Assembly: GCA_937875295.1 (NCBI GenBank)
Contig: CALLXS010000088.1
Location: 1-14,524, forward strand
Reading direction: 5' to 3'
DNA from: an uncultured bacterium
GTDB lineage: Bacteria > Bacteroidota > Ignavibacteria > Kapaibacteriales > UBA2268
Length of the DNA: 14,524 bases
Shown: piece after piece, positions 7,801 through 14,524 of the stretch
Layout of the letters: each line of letters begins with the position of its first letter
How positions within the stretch are numbered: position 1 is the stretch's first letter
Notes under the pieces: generated by a model
Database searches by the model: none
What the model saw: only the letters and a program-made list of their open reading frames with translations
Told to the model about the DNA's origin: nothing
Position numbers and translations under genes: made by a program

Positions 7801-7855
7801 TAAATCTAGAAATGTTTTTCTTGATTCTACGTCTCAATTAGAGTCAATATTATAA
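4820..7855 (+). CDS. ftsK: DNA translocase FtsK
   Basis: FtsK is the septum-anchored hexameric motor that pumps chromosomal DNA and clears termini during division. The 1011 residues divide into: a Lys/Asn-rich cytoplasmic leader (1-50); a membrane part with four predicted helices (about 55-76, 126-146, 159-178, 205-228); a low-complexity Asn/Asp/Glu-rich linker (about 240-550); the alpha domain (YEFVPAQGIKISRIESLSDD); the RecA-like beta domain with Walker A GATGSGKS at 676-683, IDPKKVELRQYE, Walker B IVCIIDELADL with Asp799-Glu800, and the conserved TQRPSVDVITGLIKSN; and a C-terminal winged-helix gamma domain from about residue 943 (DPLFADAARIVI to SKSRNVFLDS), which in relatives reads KOPS and activates XerD. 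The protein is intact. A strong G-rich Shine-Dalgarno site fixes the start. It sits between comB (25 nt) and fmt (23 nt), probably in one transcript. Confidence 0.97.
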   Translation: MAKNQDDVVLHKVPNPKNKANNNSKTNLKSNNTSKKSGNNKVDTSKFDNQFKKNIKILAILIMVISFFILLSLISYSPSDEAFLNIKAKDLIGLLRDNESMISRTEATSNWLGLIGAFIANYLYNFTFGYAALILPIIFIYWGYELYKTQKISEKTLKYTMLSLILALVISGLLGTIYKLGWIPSLSKEFYGIVGNYISTILNGMIGGLGAIFIYLVILFLTIYFGFGYKFNHAKELMNKASEVDTAEIKNKMSYISSPYRKLRDFFSKDTVIEEDSNDNNPIKNEINNNDSIIDNEINDNSNLKNKDFDNINSSNSSIEDKYQRKIRNYNPNISTNISGNDNFAAKIVRQNLDFKRKDIDDDILLSDNNSESGFVGLRNNRNIGNQQISNDNEIIEENIDFEDQYENNNIQSDNEFQNIDENQQNESYYDSDVDLNKEIPAYTSEVVLDSKELESFNKPIILENEKVEINPINYVKSNQNAPITENNSKGLHIYVQDPLEIEEVKNIPTSPISVAILDQKINYNTPKINLLASSDENLQIDEEELKMNAKILQEKLETFNIAIENLEITPGPVVTQYEFVPAQGIKISRIESLSDDIAMALKARGIRIIAPIPGKGTVGLEIPNLKPIMVRFSSLLKSAKFYDNKFTLPIALGKTINGEVYISDLAKMPHLLIAGATGSGKSVGINTIISSLLFRLHPRDLKFVIIDPKKVELRQYEALENHFLAISPDIDEPIITDPADAVIILKALVAEMEKRYDILSVAKERNISDYNRKITEGNLRDSDKFLHRRMPYIVCIIDELADLMLTAKKEIENPIVRLTQLARAVGIHLIVATQRPSVDVITGLIKSNIPARASYLVASKIDSRTILDMGGADQLLGNGDMLFLPAGAPKPERIQNAFISSDEVEAICNFIGSQKGYSEPYYLPSVNEEIAEVEDIDKNDRDPLFADAARIVIDMQNASVSLVQRRLKVGYARAGRIIDQLEAAGIIGPYDGSKSRNVFLDSTSQLESIL

Positions 7856-7878
7856 AAAATAAATTGTTGAGAATTGTT

Positions 7879-8814
7879 ATGAAAAAGAAAGACTTAAATA
7901 TTGTTTTTATGGGAACTCCAGATTTTGCTGTTCCTACCTTAGAAAGATTAAATAGTTTATACAATGTGATTTCAGTAGTAACTGTTCCAGATAAAATAAA
8001 GGGCAGAGGAAATCATTTATCGCATTCGGAAATAAAAGTAAAAGCTCAAGAATTAGGTTTACGGCTACTGCAACCAAACAATCTAAATAGCGAGAGGTTT
8101 ATAAATGAAATAACTGATTTAAAACCTGATTTAATTGTAGTAGTTGCATTTAGAATTATACCACCTTCTATATATAAAATACCAAAATTAGGTGCATTTA
8201 ATATTCATGCAAGTTTATTACCGAAATATCGTGGAGCTGCTCCAATTAATTGGAGTATTATTAATGGTGATAAAATATCAGGATTAACTACATTTTTATT
8301 GAAAGAAAAAGTAGATACCGGTGATATTCTTCTTCAAGAAGAAACCAGAATTAATAGTAATATGACTTTTGGAGATTTATATGAAAAATTAAAAATATCC
8401 GCTCCTGCTATTGCTGTCGATACTATTGAATTACTTAAATCTGGTAGATATAATGCTATAAGTCAAGATCATACTTTAGCTACAAATGCCCCAAAATTAT
8501 TTCCTGCAGATTGTGAAATTAACTGGAATAACTCAGCTAAACAAGTTAAAAACCTAATTAATGGGACTTCACCTACTCCAGGAGCTTGGACTATTTTTAA
8601 TGGGAAAAGAATAAAGATATTAAGAGCTGAATTAGGTACAGGAAGACAATTAAATATTGGAGCATACGAGATCAGTAAGAATAATTGGAAAGTAGGGTGC
8701 GGGGAAGATAATATTGATATTTTAGAAATACAATTACCTGGTAAAAAACCTCAGAAATTTATTGATTTCTTAAATGGTTGGAGAGGTGAGAATACAGGTA
8801 ATTTTAATATATAA
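7879..8814 (+). CDS. fmt: Methionyl-tRNA formyltransferase
   Basis: Fmt formylates initiator Met-tRNA using 10-formyltetrahydrofolate. I chose the ATG at 7879 (311 residues), which gives MKKKDLNIVFMGTPDF as in relatives; a frame-matched TTG at 7864 would add five residues and is less likely. The N-terminal catalytic domain shows MGTPDFAVP at residues 11-19, the tRNA-contacting PDKIKGRG loop at 37-44, and the folate-site FNIHASLLPKYRGAAPINW at 107-125. Asn108, His110 and Asp146 (in VDTGDIL) form the family's catalytic triad. The C-terminal OB-like domain contains TSPTPGAWTIFNGKRIKI. A weak GAGA lies upstream of the ATG. It is 23 nt behind ftsK. The usual partner gene def (peptide deformylase) is not in this window. 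Its stop codon lies inside a perfect AT palindrome. Confidence 0.95.
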   Translation: MKKKDLNIVFMGTPDFAVPTLERLNSLYNVISVVTVPDKIKGRGNHLSHSEIKVKAQELGLRLLQPNNLNSERFINEITDLKPDLIVVVAFRIIPPSIYKIPKLGAFNIHASLLPKYRGAAPINWSIINGDKISGLTTFLLKEKVDTGDILLQEETRINSNMTFGDLYEKLKISAPAIAVDTIELLKSGRYNAISQDHTLATNAPKLFPADCEINWNNSAKQVKNLINGTSPTPGAWTIFNGKRIKILRAELGTGRQLNIGAYEISKNNWKVGCGEDNIDILEIQLPGKKPQKFIDFLNGWRGENTGNFNI

Positions 8815-8829
8815 AATATTTTATATATT
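8806..8829. repeat. Perfect 24-bp AT-only palindrome over the fmt stop codon
   Basis: The 24 bases are an exact inverted repeat with half-site AATATATAAAAT, covering the last two codons and stop of fmt plus 15 nt downstream. It contains no G or C, so the RNA hairpin would be weak and no U-tract of the standard kind follows. It could be a weak terminator or mRNA 3' end structure, a DNA cruciform or bend, or chance in AT-rich sequence. The rest of the 90-nt gap before pruA shows no other clear element. Confidence 0.5.
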
Positions 8830-8891
8830 CAAATAAAAATAAATTCTAAACGTGTCTAATTTAATATCAAGTAATATTTCTTATATTTTTT

Positions 8892-8898
8892 AAAAGGA
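8892..8898 (+). promoter_or_regulatory. Shine-Dalgarno site of pruA
   Basis: AAAAGGA lies six bases before the ATG at 8905. It selects that ATG over the out-of-frame ATG at 8901, which would be only three bases away from the site. Confidence 0.6.
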
Positions 8899-8904
8899 TA
8901 ATGT

Positions 8905-10455
8905 ATGACAGTTTTCAAAAATGAAGGCTACGCCGACTATTCAACAAAAGAAGCATTTGATAAACAAAAAAATGCAATTAATGAAGTAAATAATAATCTT
9001 GGGAAAGAGTATCCTAATATTATAAATGGTAATGAAGTATTCACCGAGAAAAAAACTATTTCAATAAATCCCGGAAATACTGATGAAGTAATTGGTATTT
9101 TCCAAAAATCTGGAAAAGATGACGCTGAGAAAGCAATCCAAGCTGCTGCTGAAGCATTTGAAACTTGGAAATATGTGCCAGCTGAAGAAAGAGCAGCATA
9201 TTTTTTTAAAGCTGCAGACATTGTACGCAAACGCAAAACAGAAATTATTGCTTGGATGATTAAAGAAGAAGGCAAAAATTATCTGGAAGCAGATGCTGAT
9301 TGCTCTGAAGGTATTGATTTCCTTGAGCTATATGCAAGAGAAGGTTTAAGATATTCTCAAAAACAACCTGTAACTCCTTGGCCTGGTGAAGAAAATGAAT
9401 ACTTTTATATTCCTTTAGGAGTTGGAATAGTAATTCCACCTTGGAATTTCCCATTTGCAATTATGCTTGGTATGACTACAGCTGCGATAGTTTCTGGAAA
9501 TACTGTTGTTCTAAAACCATCTTCAGACGCTCCGATGATGGCTTGGCTATTTGTTGATATTATGCGTGAATTAGGCTTACCTAAGGGCGTATTAAACTTT
9601 TTAGTAGCGAGTGGTGGCGAAGCTGGTGATTATTTAGTAGAGCATCCAAAAACTCGTTTTATATCTTTTACAGGCTCAATGGACGTTGGCTTAAGAATTA
9701 ATGAATTAGCTGCAAAGAAATCTCCTGGACAAATTTGGATAAAAAGAGTAATCGCAGAAATGGGAGGTAAGGATTCAATTATCGTTGATAATGAAGCAGA
9801 TATTGATGAAGCAGCTAAAGGTGTAGCAGTAGCTGCATTTGGATTCCAAGGTCAAAAATGTTCAGCTTGCTCTCGTGCAATTGTAGATGCAAAAGTGTAT
9901 GATGAATTTGTAAAGAAACTAAAAGTAGAAGTTGAGAAATTCCAAATTGGATTACCTGAAGATAACTTTTATTCTGGTCCTGTAATTAACGAAAAAGCTG
10001 AAAAATCAATTTTAAATTATATAGAAATTGGTAAAAAAGAAGGTAAATTAATTCTCGGTGGTGAAAAAGCTCCTGGATTAAAAGGCTTTTATATTAAACC
10101 AACTGTAATTATAGATATTGATCCTATGGCAACAATTTCTCAAGAAGAAATTTTTGGACCTGTACTAGCAGTAATTAAAGCTAATGATTATGATCATGCT
10201 TTGCAAATCGCTAATAATACTCAATATGGATTAACTGGCGCTGTATTTACTAAGAATGAAGATAAATTAAATAGAGCTGTAAAAGAATTCCATGTTGGCA
10301 ATTTATACTTAAATAGAAAATGTACTGGCGCTATGGTTGATGTGCAACCATTTGGTGGATATAATATGAGTGGTACATGCTCAAAAGCAGGAAGTAGAGA
10401 TTATTTAGCATTATTTACTCAAGGCAAATCTGTTGCAAAAAAAATAATTAAATAA
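8905..10455 (+). CDS. pruA: L-glutamate gamma-semialdehyde (1-pyrroline-5-carboxylate) dehydrogenase
   Basis: This NAD-dependent aldehyde dehydrogenase oxidises glutamate semialdehyde (from proline or arginine breakdown) to glutamate. At 516 residues it is the monofunctional RocA/PruA-type enzyme of Bacillus and many Bacteroidota, not the proline-dehydrogenase fusion (PutA) of proteobacteria. ALDH motifs are complete: IPPWNFPFAI at 177-186 with Asn181, VLKPSSDAP at 202-210 with cofactor-binding Lys204, FTGSMDVGLRI at 255-265, AEMGGKD at 284-290 with general base Glu285, FGFQGQKCSACSR at 312-324 with nucleophile Cys319, and QEEIFGPV at 413-420. The N-terminal extension before the Rossmann core also fits this group. 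A 90-nt gap with a Shine-Dalgarno site separates it from fmt, so it may have its own promoter. No proline dehydrogenase gene is present in the window. A strong terminator follows. Confidence 0.93.
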   Translation: MTVFKNEGYADYSTKEAFDKQKNAINEVNNNLGKEYPNIINGNEVFTEKKTISINPGNTDEVIGIFQKSGKDDAEKAIQAAAEAFETWKYVPAEERAAYFFKAADIVRKRKTEIIAWMIKEEGKNYLEADADCSEGIDFLELYAREGLRYSQKQPVTPWPGEENEYFYIPLGVGIVIPPWNFPFAIMLGMTTAAIVSGNTVVLKPSSDAPMMAWLFVDIMRELGLPKGVLNFLVASGGEAGDYLVEHPKTRFISFTGSMDVGLRINELAAKKSPGQIWIKRVIAEMGGKDSIIVDNEADIDEAAKGVAVAAFGFQGQKCSACSRAIVDAKVYDEFVKKLKVEVEKFQIGLPEDNFYSGPVINEKAEKSILNYIEIGKKEGKLILGGEKAPGLKGFYIKPTVIIDIDPMATISQEEIFGPVLAVIKANDYDHALQIANNTQYGLTGAVFTKNEDKLNRAVKEFHVGNLYLNRKCTGAMVDVQPFGGYNMSGTCSKAGSRDYLALFTQGKSVAKKIIK

Positions 10456-10483
10456 TTAATAATTATATAAATTCTTATAATAC

Positions 10484-10524
10484 AAAATCCGCATTTAATT
10501 TTAAATTAGTGCGGATTTTTTTTT
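10484..10524. terminator. Strong intrinsic terminator between pruA and the pstS-like gene
   Basis: AAAATCCGCA at 10484-10493 pairs perfectly with TGCGGATTTT at 10510-10519. The plus strand then continues to a run of nine T (10516-10524), a classic intrinsic terminator for pruA. The loop holds a further TTTA/TAAA inner stem. On the minus strand four T follow the stem, so it can also act for the convergent pstS-like gene, whose stop is 17 nt away. Confidence 0.9.
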
Positions 10525-10540
10525 ATATTTAAAAAACATA

Positions 10541-11383
10541 CTAAAATTTAATCATCCAAATTGGGATATATCCTTCAGTTTTAATGATCTTTTGACCTTC
10601 ATTACTAATCACCCAATCAATAAAGTCTTTTTCAATTTTATTTGCAGTTTTTACGGTATAAAAATATAAATATCTATTTAGAGGATATTTATCATTCATT
10701 ACATTTTCTTCAATTGGCTCTATTCCATCAATAAACAAATGTTTTACATCTTTAAAAGTACCAATCCCACCAAATCCAATAGCATTTGGATATTCTTTAA
10801 TTGATGTAAGGACTTCATCAAAAGTAGCTTTTTGAATTGCATTTTTTGTGAAATCTTTTCCTTGTAGAATATGTTCTTTAAAAAATAAAAGAGTACCTGA
10901 CATTGGATTGCGTATTATTGGAATAATTTTAGCATCTTTTCCATTAATATCTTTCCAATTAGTGATACTGCCCTCAAATATACCTTTTAATTGTGAAGAT
11001 GTTATGTTATCTATTGGGTTTTTATTCGATACATATACACTTACAGCATCTCTTGCAATTAAATATGATAATGCGATGGTATAATATTTCTCAGCAATAT
11101 TTTTTATTTCTTCGTTAGTAAGTTTTCTTGATGAAATTGCAATATTACATTCTCCTCTGCTTAAAGCTTTGATTCCAGCTGTAGAACCACCTCCGCTAAC
11201 ATATATAGAGATCCCTGGATTAGCAATCATATATTCTTGAGCCAATTTTTCTACTAATTTTAGCATAGTGTCAGAACCTTTAATGCTGAAAGAAGCAAAT
11301 TGTTTTGGTACAGGGGTGCAACTAAATATAAATAGAATGCAAATTATAAGGGATTGATTCAGGATTTTAATTTTATATTTCAT
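10541..11383 (-). CDS. PstS-like phosphate-binding periplasmic lipoprotein
   Basis: The 280-residue protein starts with a lipoprotein signal peptide: a basic N-terminus, a hydrophobic core and FIFSC, with lipidated Cys22. The mature part is a PstS-type solute-binding domain: IKGSDTMLKL at residues 34-43, GGGSTAGIKAL at 64-74, ISSRKLT at 83-89, ARDAVSVYVSNKNP at 110-123, RNPMSGT at 158-164 (the family's RxxxSGT phosphate loop) and PNAIGFGGIG at 199-208. Ser/Thr and Arg at these places bind phosphate in PstS relatives. It should face the periplasm. No pstC, pstA, pstB or phoU is adjacent, so it may serve as an orphan binding protein or sensor instead of part of an uptake operon. Its ATG overlaps the stop of the glycosyltransferase gene as ATGA (11380-11383), placing it last in the menG-menA operon. 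The general class is secure; phosphate as ligand is inferred. Confidence 0.85.
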   Translation of the reverse strand: MKYKIKILNQSLIICILFIFSCTPVPKQFASFSIKGSDTMLKLVEKLAQEYMIANPGISIYVSGGGSTAGIKALSRGECNIAISSRKLTNEEIKNIAEKYYTIALSYLIARDAVSVYVSNKNPIDNITSSQLKGIFEGSITNWKDINGKDAKIIPIIRNPMSGTLLFFKEHILQGKDFTKNAIQKATFDEVLTSIKEYPNAIGFGGIGTFKDVKHLFIDGIEPIEENVMNDKYPLNRYLYFYTVKTANKIEKDFIDWVISNEGQKIIKTEGYIPIWMIKF

Positions 11384-13080
11384 ATTGTTGTTTTATTTTT
11401 GATAGGTCTTACTGATTTTGAAAAAATTAAATAATTACCATTAAAAGATATTAATAATCGTGTACTCAAAAGTTCTAAAATAGTAGGTTCAATATAAGGT
11501 AAACCTTTGCTTGCGTAATATACAATATATTTATCATTTAAATCTTGAATTTTATTCAACTTATCAAAATCAATTTTATTATTTGAAATTTCTATTAATG
11601 AAACAATTGGTTTGAAGTTTTCCTGCTTTAAATACCATTTTAACTGCGGATATAGTGAGTCTCCATCATTTTGTTTATGATAAAGATAAATAAAAGATTT
11701 AGCTCCCATACTTTTCAAATATGAGATTGAATTTTTAGCTGTAAAATTAATTTTTGGATCTATGAAGACATTATTATAAATTGTTTTGGAGAACAATAAA
11801 ATTGACAAGATAGCAATAAAACTATAAGAAGTAATGAATTTTGATATTAGTTGTGTTTGTTTTTTATTAAGCAATAAAATTATTAACGGCAGAACTGCTA
11901 TCACGCTTAAGGTTATAATATAAGAAGTGGATAATAAATTTAAATTATTAGATTTTATTGATATTCTTAAAGTCGAAAAAGAAGACCATAGAAAACATGC
12001 AATTCCAAAATATATTAGAGATATTAAACTTAATTTTGATAAATTGTTTTTGCTGATTTCACTAAATGTATAAACTAAAATTAATATTAACGGTGGTATT
12101 ATATATGTGGAATAATGAGGATTCTTAGTTTGTGAAAATGAAAATGTAAAGAATATTGCTAAAAACCATAAAATAATATTAATTAAGAAGTAATTATTTT
12201 GATAATTTCTTTTTATTGAATTATAATTATTTTTTATCGCTTTGGGAGAAAAGATTAAATAAAATATTATTGGTAAAAATATAATTAAAGTATTTAAGTA
12301 GTAAAATACACCACTATCTCTTGTATTTCCTTCTACAACTGAGTTAATATGAGTAGGGAATAATGCAGATGTAAAAGCATGACCATAAGTGTTAATCATA
12401 TAAATATACCATGGTGATGCTAAGATAATTCCAATCAAGGATGCAAAAATGAGTGCATATTTCTTTTCTTTTAACTCATTAGATAATAAAAAAATTAAAA
12501 CAAATAAAATAGGGAATAGTGAAATTGTATTTTTAGTTAATATAGCAAATGCAAACGTTACTGAGTAAAGAATAGAGTAAATTAAATTTTTTTTCTTATC
12601 ATTTTCGAAATATATTTTACAAATTAAATAGAAACAAGCAATAATAAACATATTTAGAGGTATTTCAGTCATTGCTTGCCGAGAGAAATTATTCCAAACT
12701 AATGTGGCAGATAGTAGCAAAGGAGACAAAATAGCCCATTTCCTTGGTAAAAATAGAATTGAAATATTATAAATAAGAATGGCTGAAATAATAGAACATA
12801 GAACAGAAAAAAATCTTATTGCAAATTCATTGACGCCAAATATTTTCATAAAAAAGTATGTAGCCCATATGGTAAGTGGCGGAGGAGAAGAGGAATATAA
12901 TCCTCCAAGTGCTTCATTGGTCTGGTCAAAATAATTTCCTGATTCAAATATTGAATATGCTCTCCATGCATATAAGCCTTCGTCCCATGGCTGAATTTCG
13001 AAATTGCCAACATTTACTATTAAATTAATTATAATAGCAAAAAAAACAACTAAATGTAAGTTTTGTTTTCCTTCTTCCAT
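11380..13080 (-). CDS. ArnT/PMT-like membrane glycosyltransferase (GT-C fold)
   Basis: A 566-residue polytopic protein with about a dozen hydrophobic segments. Its first periplasmic loop carries PWDEGLYAWRA at 31-41; Asp33-Glu34 is the catalytic acidic pair of the PMT/ArnT (GT39/GT83) superfamily. Also visible are PPPLTIWATYFFMKIFGVNEFAIR at 66-89, SRQAMTEIPL at 132-141, AILTKNT near 185, and NPHYSTYIIPPL, an Arg/His-containing loop followed by a proline-rich membrane segment. After about residue 430 comes a soluble, mostly hydrophilic domain expected in the periplasm. Relatives move a sugar from a polyprenyl-phosphate donor to lipid A, protein or another acceptor on the outer face of the inner membrane. 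Neither sugar nor acceptor can be read from sequence, so I give no symbol. It lies 14 nt after menA and overlaps the pstS-like start by 4 nt. Confidence 0.82.
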   Translation of the reverse strand: MEEGKQNLHLVVFFAIIINLIVNVGNFEIQPWDEGLYAWRAYSIFESGNYFDQTNEALGGLYSSSPPPLTIWATYFFMKIFGVNEFAIRFFSVLCSIISAILIYNISILFLPRKWAILSPLLLSATLVWNNFSRQAMTEIPLNMFIIACFYLICKIYFENDKKKNLIYSILYSVTFAFAILTKNTISLFPILFVLIFLLSNELKEKKYALIFASLIGIILASPWYIYMINTYGHAFTSALFPTHINSVVEGNTRDSGVFYYLNTLIIFLPIIFYLIFSPKAIKNNYNSIKRNYQNNYFLINIILWFLAIFFTFSFSQTKNPHYSTYIIPPLILILVYTFSEISKNNLSKLSLISLIYFGIACFLWSSFSTLRISIKSNNLNLLSTSYIITLSVIAVLPLIILLLNKKQTQLISKFITSYSFIAILSILLFSKTIYNNVFIDPKINFTAKNSISYLKSMGAKSFIYLYHKQNDGDSLYPQLKWYLKQENFKPIVSLIEISNNKIDFDKLNKIQDLNDKYIVYYASKGLPYIEPTILELLSTRLLISFNGNYLIFSKSVRPIKNKTTI

Positions 13081-13094
13081 TTATATTCACATTT

Positions 13095-13979
13095 CTAAAT
13101 TAGATTTCTGATTAGAAAACCAATTGAACTTAGTAATCCATGATAAATTATTAATTTCCCAGTCCCACCTAAAATTTCGTTAAGTTGAGCACCTTGTTTA
13201 ATTTTTATTCCTTTACACAATTTTATAGCAAAGGGAATACTTAATAATGGTAATAAATATGATGAATAACCATCTTTTATAAATAATATTACAGGTACTA
13301 AATAAGCGAGTATCATAATAAAGTAATATAATTTAAGTGAATTATTTTTACCAATTTTAACTTGTAATGTATTTTTATTTGCTATTATATCAGTATCAAT
13401 ATCACGATAATTATTCACACCTAGTAAATTAGTAGAGATTAATCCAGGACCAAAAGAAGCTATAAAAACCGTCATATTCATTTCTAAAGTGATTGCGTAA
13501 TAAGTCCCACAGACAGCAGCAATACCAAAGAAAGCTAAAACAAAACCATCGGCAAGTCCATTATAAGCTAGTGGGTAAGGACCACCAGTATAAGAATAAG
13601 CAAAAATTAATGACAATACGCCGATTAACAAAATAATTAAATCTGAATAATAAATTATAATAAGCCCAAGTATTGAAGTAATTATAATTAGAATTATTAC
13701 TCCTGCATACATTTCTTTTAGTAAAATTAGTCCGGAAGCTACCATTCTTTTTGGACCTATTCTTTCAGAAGTATCAGCTCCTTTTTTATAATCAAAAATT
13801 TCATTTATAAAATTAGCAATTATTTGAATTAAAACTGAACAAATTGCAATAATTATTGCTAAATTTAATCTGAAATTTCCGTCAGCATAAGCTATTGAAG
13901 AGCCTAAAATTACAGGAATTAATCCAGCAGGAAGTGTACGAGGTCTAGTAGCTAAAAGCCAGTATTTAATTTTTTTCAT
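13095..13979 (-). CDS. menA: 1,4-dihydroxy-2-naphthoate polyprenyltransferase MenA
   Basis: MenA attaches the polyprenyl tail to 1,4-dihydroxy-2-naphthoate, making demethylmenaquinol in the inner membrane. The 294-residue protein is a UbiA-superfamily prenyltransferase with about eight to nine membrane segments. The start WLLATRPRTLPAGLIPVILG (7-26) is typical of MenA. The first acidic motif, NFINEIFDYKKGAD at 56-69, follows NDxxDxxxGxD with Glu60 in place of the first Asp. YTGGPYPLAYNGLAD at 130-144 is characteristic, and the second motif NNYRDIDTDIIANKNTL at 189-205 carries Asp193 and Asp197 for Mg-diphosphate binding. It starts one base after the stop of menG, whose product does the next step, so the pair is translationally and functionally linked. 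The glycosyltransferase gene follows after 14 nt. Confidence 0.95.
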   Translation of the reverse strand: MKKIKYWLLATRPRTLPAGLIPVILGSSIAYADGNFRLNLAIIIAICSVLIQIIANFINEIFDYKKGADTSERIGPKRMVASGLILLKEMYAGVIILIIITSILGLIIIYYSDLIILLIGVLSLIFAYSYTGGPYPLAYNGLADGFVLAFFGIAAVCGTYYAITLEMNMTVFIASFGPGLISTNLLGVNNYRDIDTDIIANKNTLQVKIGKNNSLKLYYFIMILAYLVPVILFIKDGYSSYLLPLLSIPFAIKLCKGIKIKQGAQLNEILGGTGKLIIYHGLLSSIGFLIRNLI

Positions 13980-13980
13980 T

Positions 13981-14524
13981 TTATTTTACTATTCCATAAT
14001 ACATATATGCAATCCCAAAAGATAACTTGTACTTTTCTGTGTCAGAATACAAATTAGTATTATTCATTAATTTAATAAATGCTTCATCAGCTGGGAATTT
14101 TGCTGCAGTAAGAGGTAAATAGGTGTAAGAATCTCTATCACCTGTTAATAACTTTCCAAAGAATGGGATAAAATATTTACTATAAACCTTATATAAAAAA
14201 CCGATTATTCCCTTAGGTTGACCAAATTCCATAATTGCAACTTTTCCATTTGGCTTTACTACTCGAGCCATTTCTTTTAAACATTTATCTACATCATCTA
14301 CGTTACGGATTCCAAAGGAAATAGTAGCATAATCAAAACTATTATCATTGAATTGTAAATTCATTGCATCAGCAATTGCAAATTCGACATCTAAATTCTT
14401 TTTTTTGGCTCTTTGTTTTGCAATTTCAAGCATATCTTTATTATAATCCGTACCTATTACAGAATCTGTATATTTTTTAATTTCAAATACTAAATCGCCA
14501 GACCCTGAGGCAATATCAATTACT
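13981..14524 (-). CDS. menG: Demethylmenaquinone methyltransferase MenG/UbiE, 5' end outside window
   Basis: MenG methylates demethylmenaquinol with S-adenosylmethionine, the last step of menaquinone synthesis. The frame is open from the right window edge to the TAA at 13981-13983, giving 180 visible residues; the Met codon at 14433 is internal. Visible first is the SAM-binding motif I, VIDIASGSGDL, at the edge, then VIGTDYNKDMLEIAK (motif post-I), IADAMNLQF, the UbiE signature ISFGIRNVDD, MARVVKPNGKVAIMEFGQP, and the C-terminal SYTYLPLTAAKFP and FGIAYMYYGIVK. Roughly 60 N-terminal residues are missing compared with full-length UbiE/MenG of about 240. The company of menA one base downstream, and no ubiquinone genes, argues for a menaquinone role and not ubiquinone. 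Confidence 0.93.
   Translation of the reverse strand, partial: VIDIASGSGDLVFEIKKYTDSVIGTDYNKDMLEIAKQRAKKKNLDVEFAIADAMNLQFNDNSFDYATISFGIRNVDDVDKCLKEMARVVKPNGKVAIMEFGQPKGIIGFLYKVYSKYFIPFFGKLLTGDRDSYTYLPLTAAKFPADEAFIKLMNNTNLYSDTEKYKLSFGIAYMYYGIVK

Noticed and set aside
7864..7878. TTG at 7864 as start of fmt
   Set aside because: The ATG at 7879 gives the family's usual N-terminus and has a GAGA at suitable spacing.
8937..9460. Two antisense open frames within pruA
   Set aside because: Both fall inside a complete, motif-bearing aldehyde dehydrogenase and show no independent coding evidence.
10848..11084. 78-codon open frame antisense to the pstS-like gene
   Set aside because: Contained in a gene with an intact signal peptide and domain motifs; no support of its own.
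1..14524. Possible mobile, defence or phage-derived system
   Set aside because: Every gene over the whole window has a housekeeping or envelope role; no transposase, integrase, toxin-antitoxin pair, nuclease-helicase set, repeat array or composition break was seen.

Overview
This is a low-GC (by eye roughly 30%), gene-dense stretch of a bacterial chromosome carrying ordinary core genes. Several features point to a Gram-negative, menaquinone-using bacterium of the Bacteroidota/Chlorobiota (Ignavibacteria-like) type. These are LPS-core genes (gmhA, a cysteine-type kdsA), an LptC-like lipoprotein, the end of an outer-membrane beta-barrel with a terminal Phe, menA/menG, and many genes without a Shine-Dalgarno sequence. 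The taxon is an inference from gene content; no rRNA or other direct marker is present.

Layout. (1) 2-1701, plus strand: tail of an outer-membrane barrel gene, engB, gmhA, closed by a hairpin terminator at 1716-1754. (2) 1778-3856, minus strand: kdsA, lptC-like and tpiA, tightly packed (4-nt gap, then an ATGA overlap). (3) 3857-4053: a 197-nt divergent intergenic region that should hold the promoters for both directions. (4) 4054-10455, plus strand: comB, ftsK, fmt, then after a 90-nt gap pruA, closed by a strong terminator at 10484-10524. (5) 10541-14524, minus strand: menG (cut by the window edge), menA, an ArnT-like membrane glycosyltransferase and a PstS-like phosphate-binding lipoprotein, spaced +1, +15 and -4 nt, so very likely one operon.

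Together the genes cover envelope building (GmhA for ADP-heptose, KdsA for Kdo, LptC for LPS export, the glycosyltransferase for lipid-linked sugar transfer), quinone synthesis (MenA then MenG act in consecutive steps), chromosome segregation (FtsK), ribosome assembly and translation initiation (EngB, Fmt), and central or amino-acid metabolism (TpiA, PruA). The least explained member is comB, a 2-phosphosulfolactate phosphatase without other coenzyme M or sulfolactate genes in view.

No stretch longer than 300 bases lacks a gene. I saw no tRNA, rRNA, CRISPR array, insertion sequence, phage or defence module. I found no convincing new multi-gene system; the items worth a second look are the orphan comB, the phosphate-binding protein and glycosyltransferase placed behind menaquinone genes, the paired promoter-like boxes of the divergent region, and a perfect 24-bp AT-only palindrome over the fmt stop codon.
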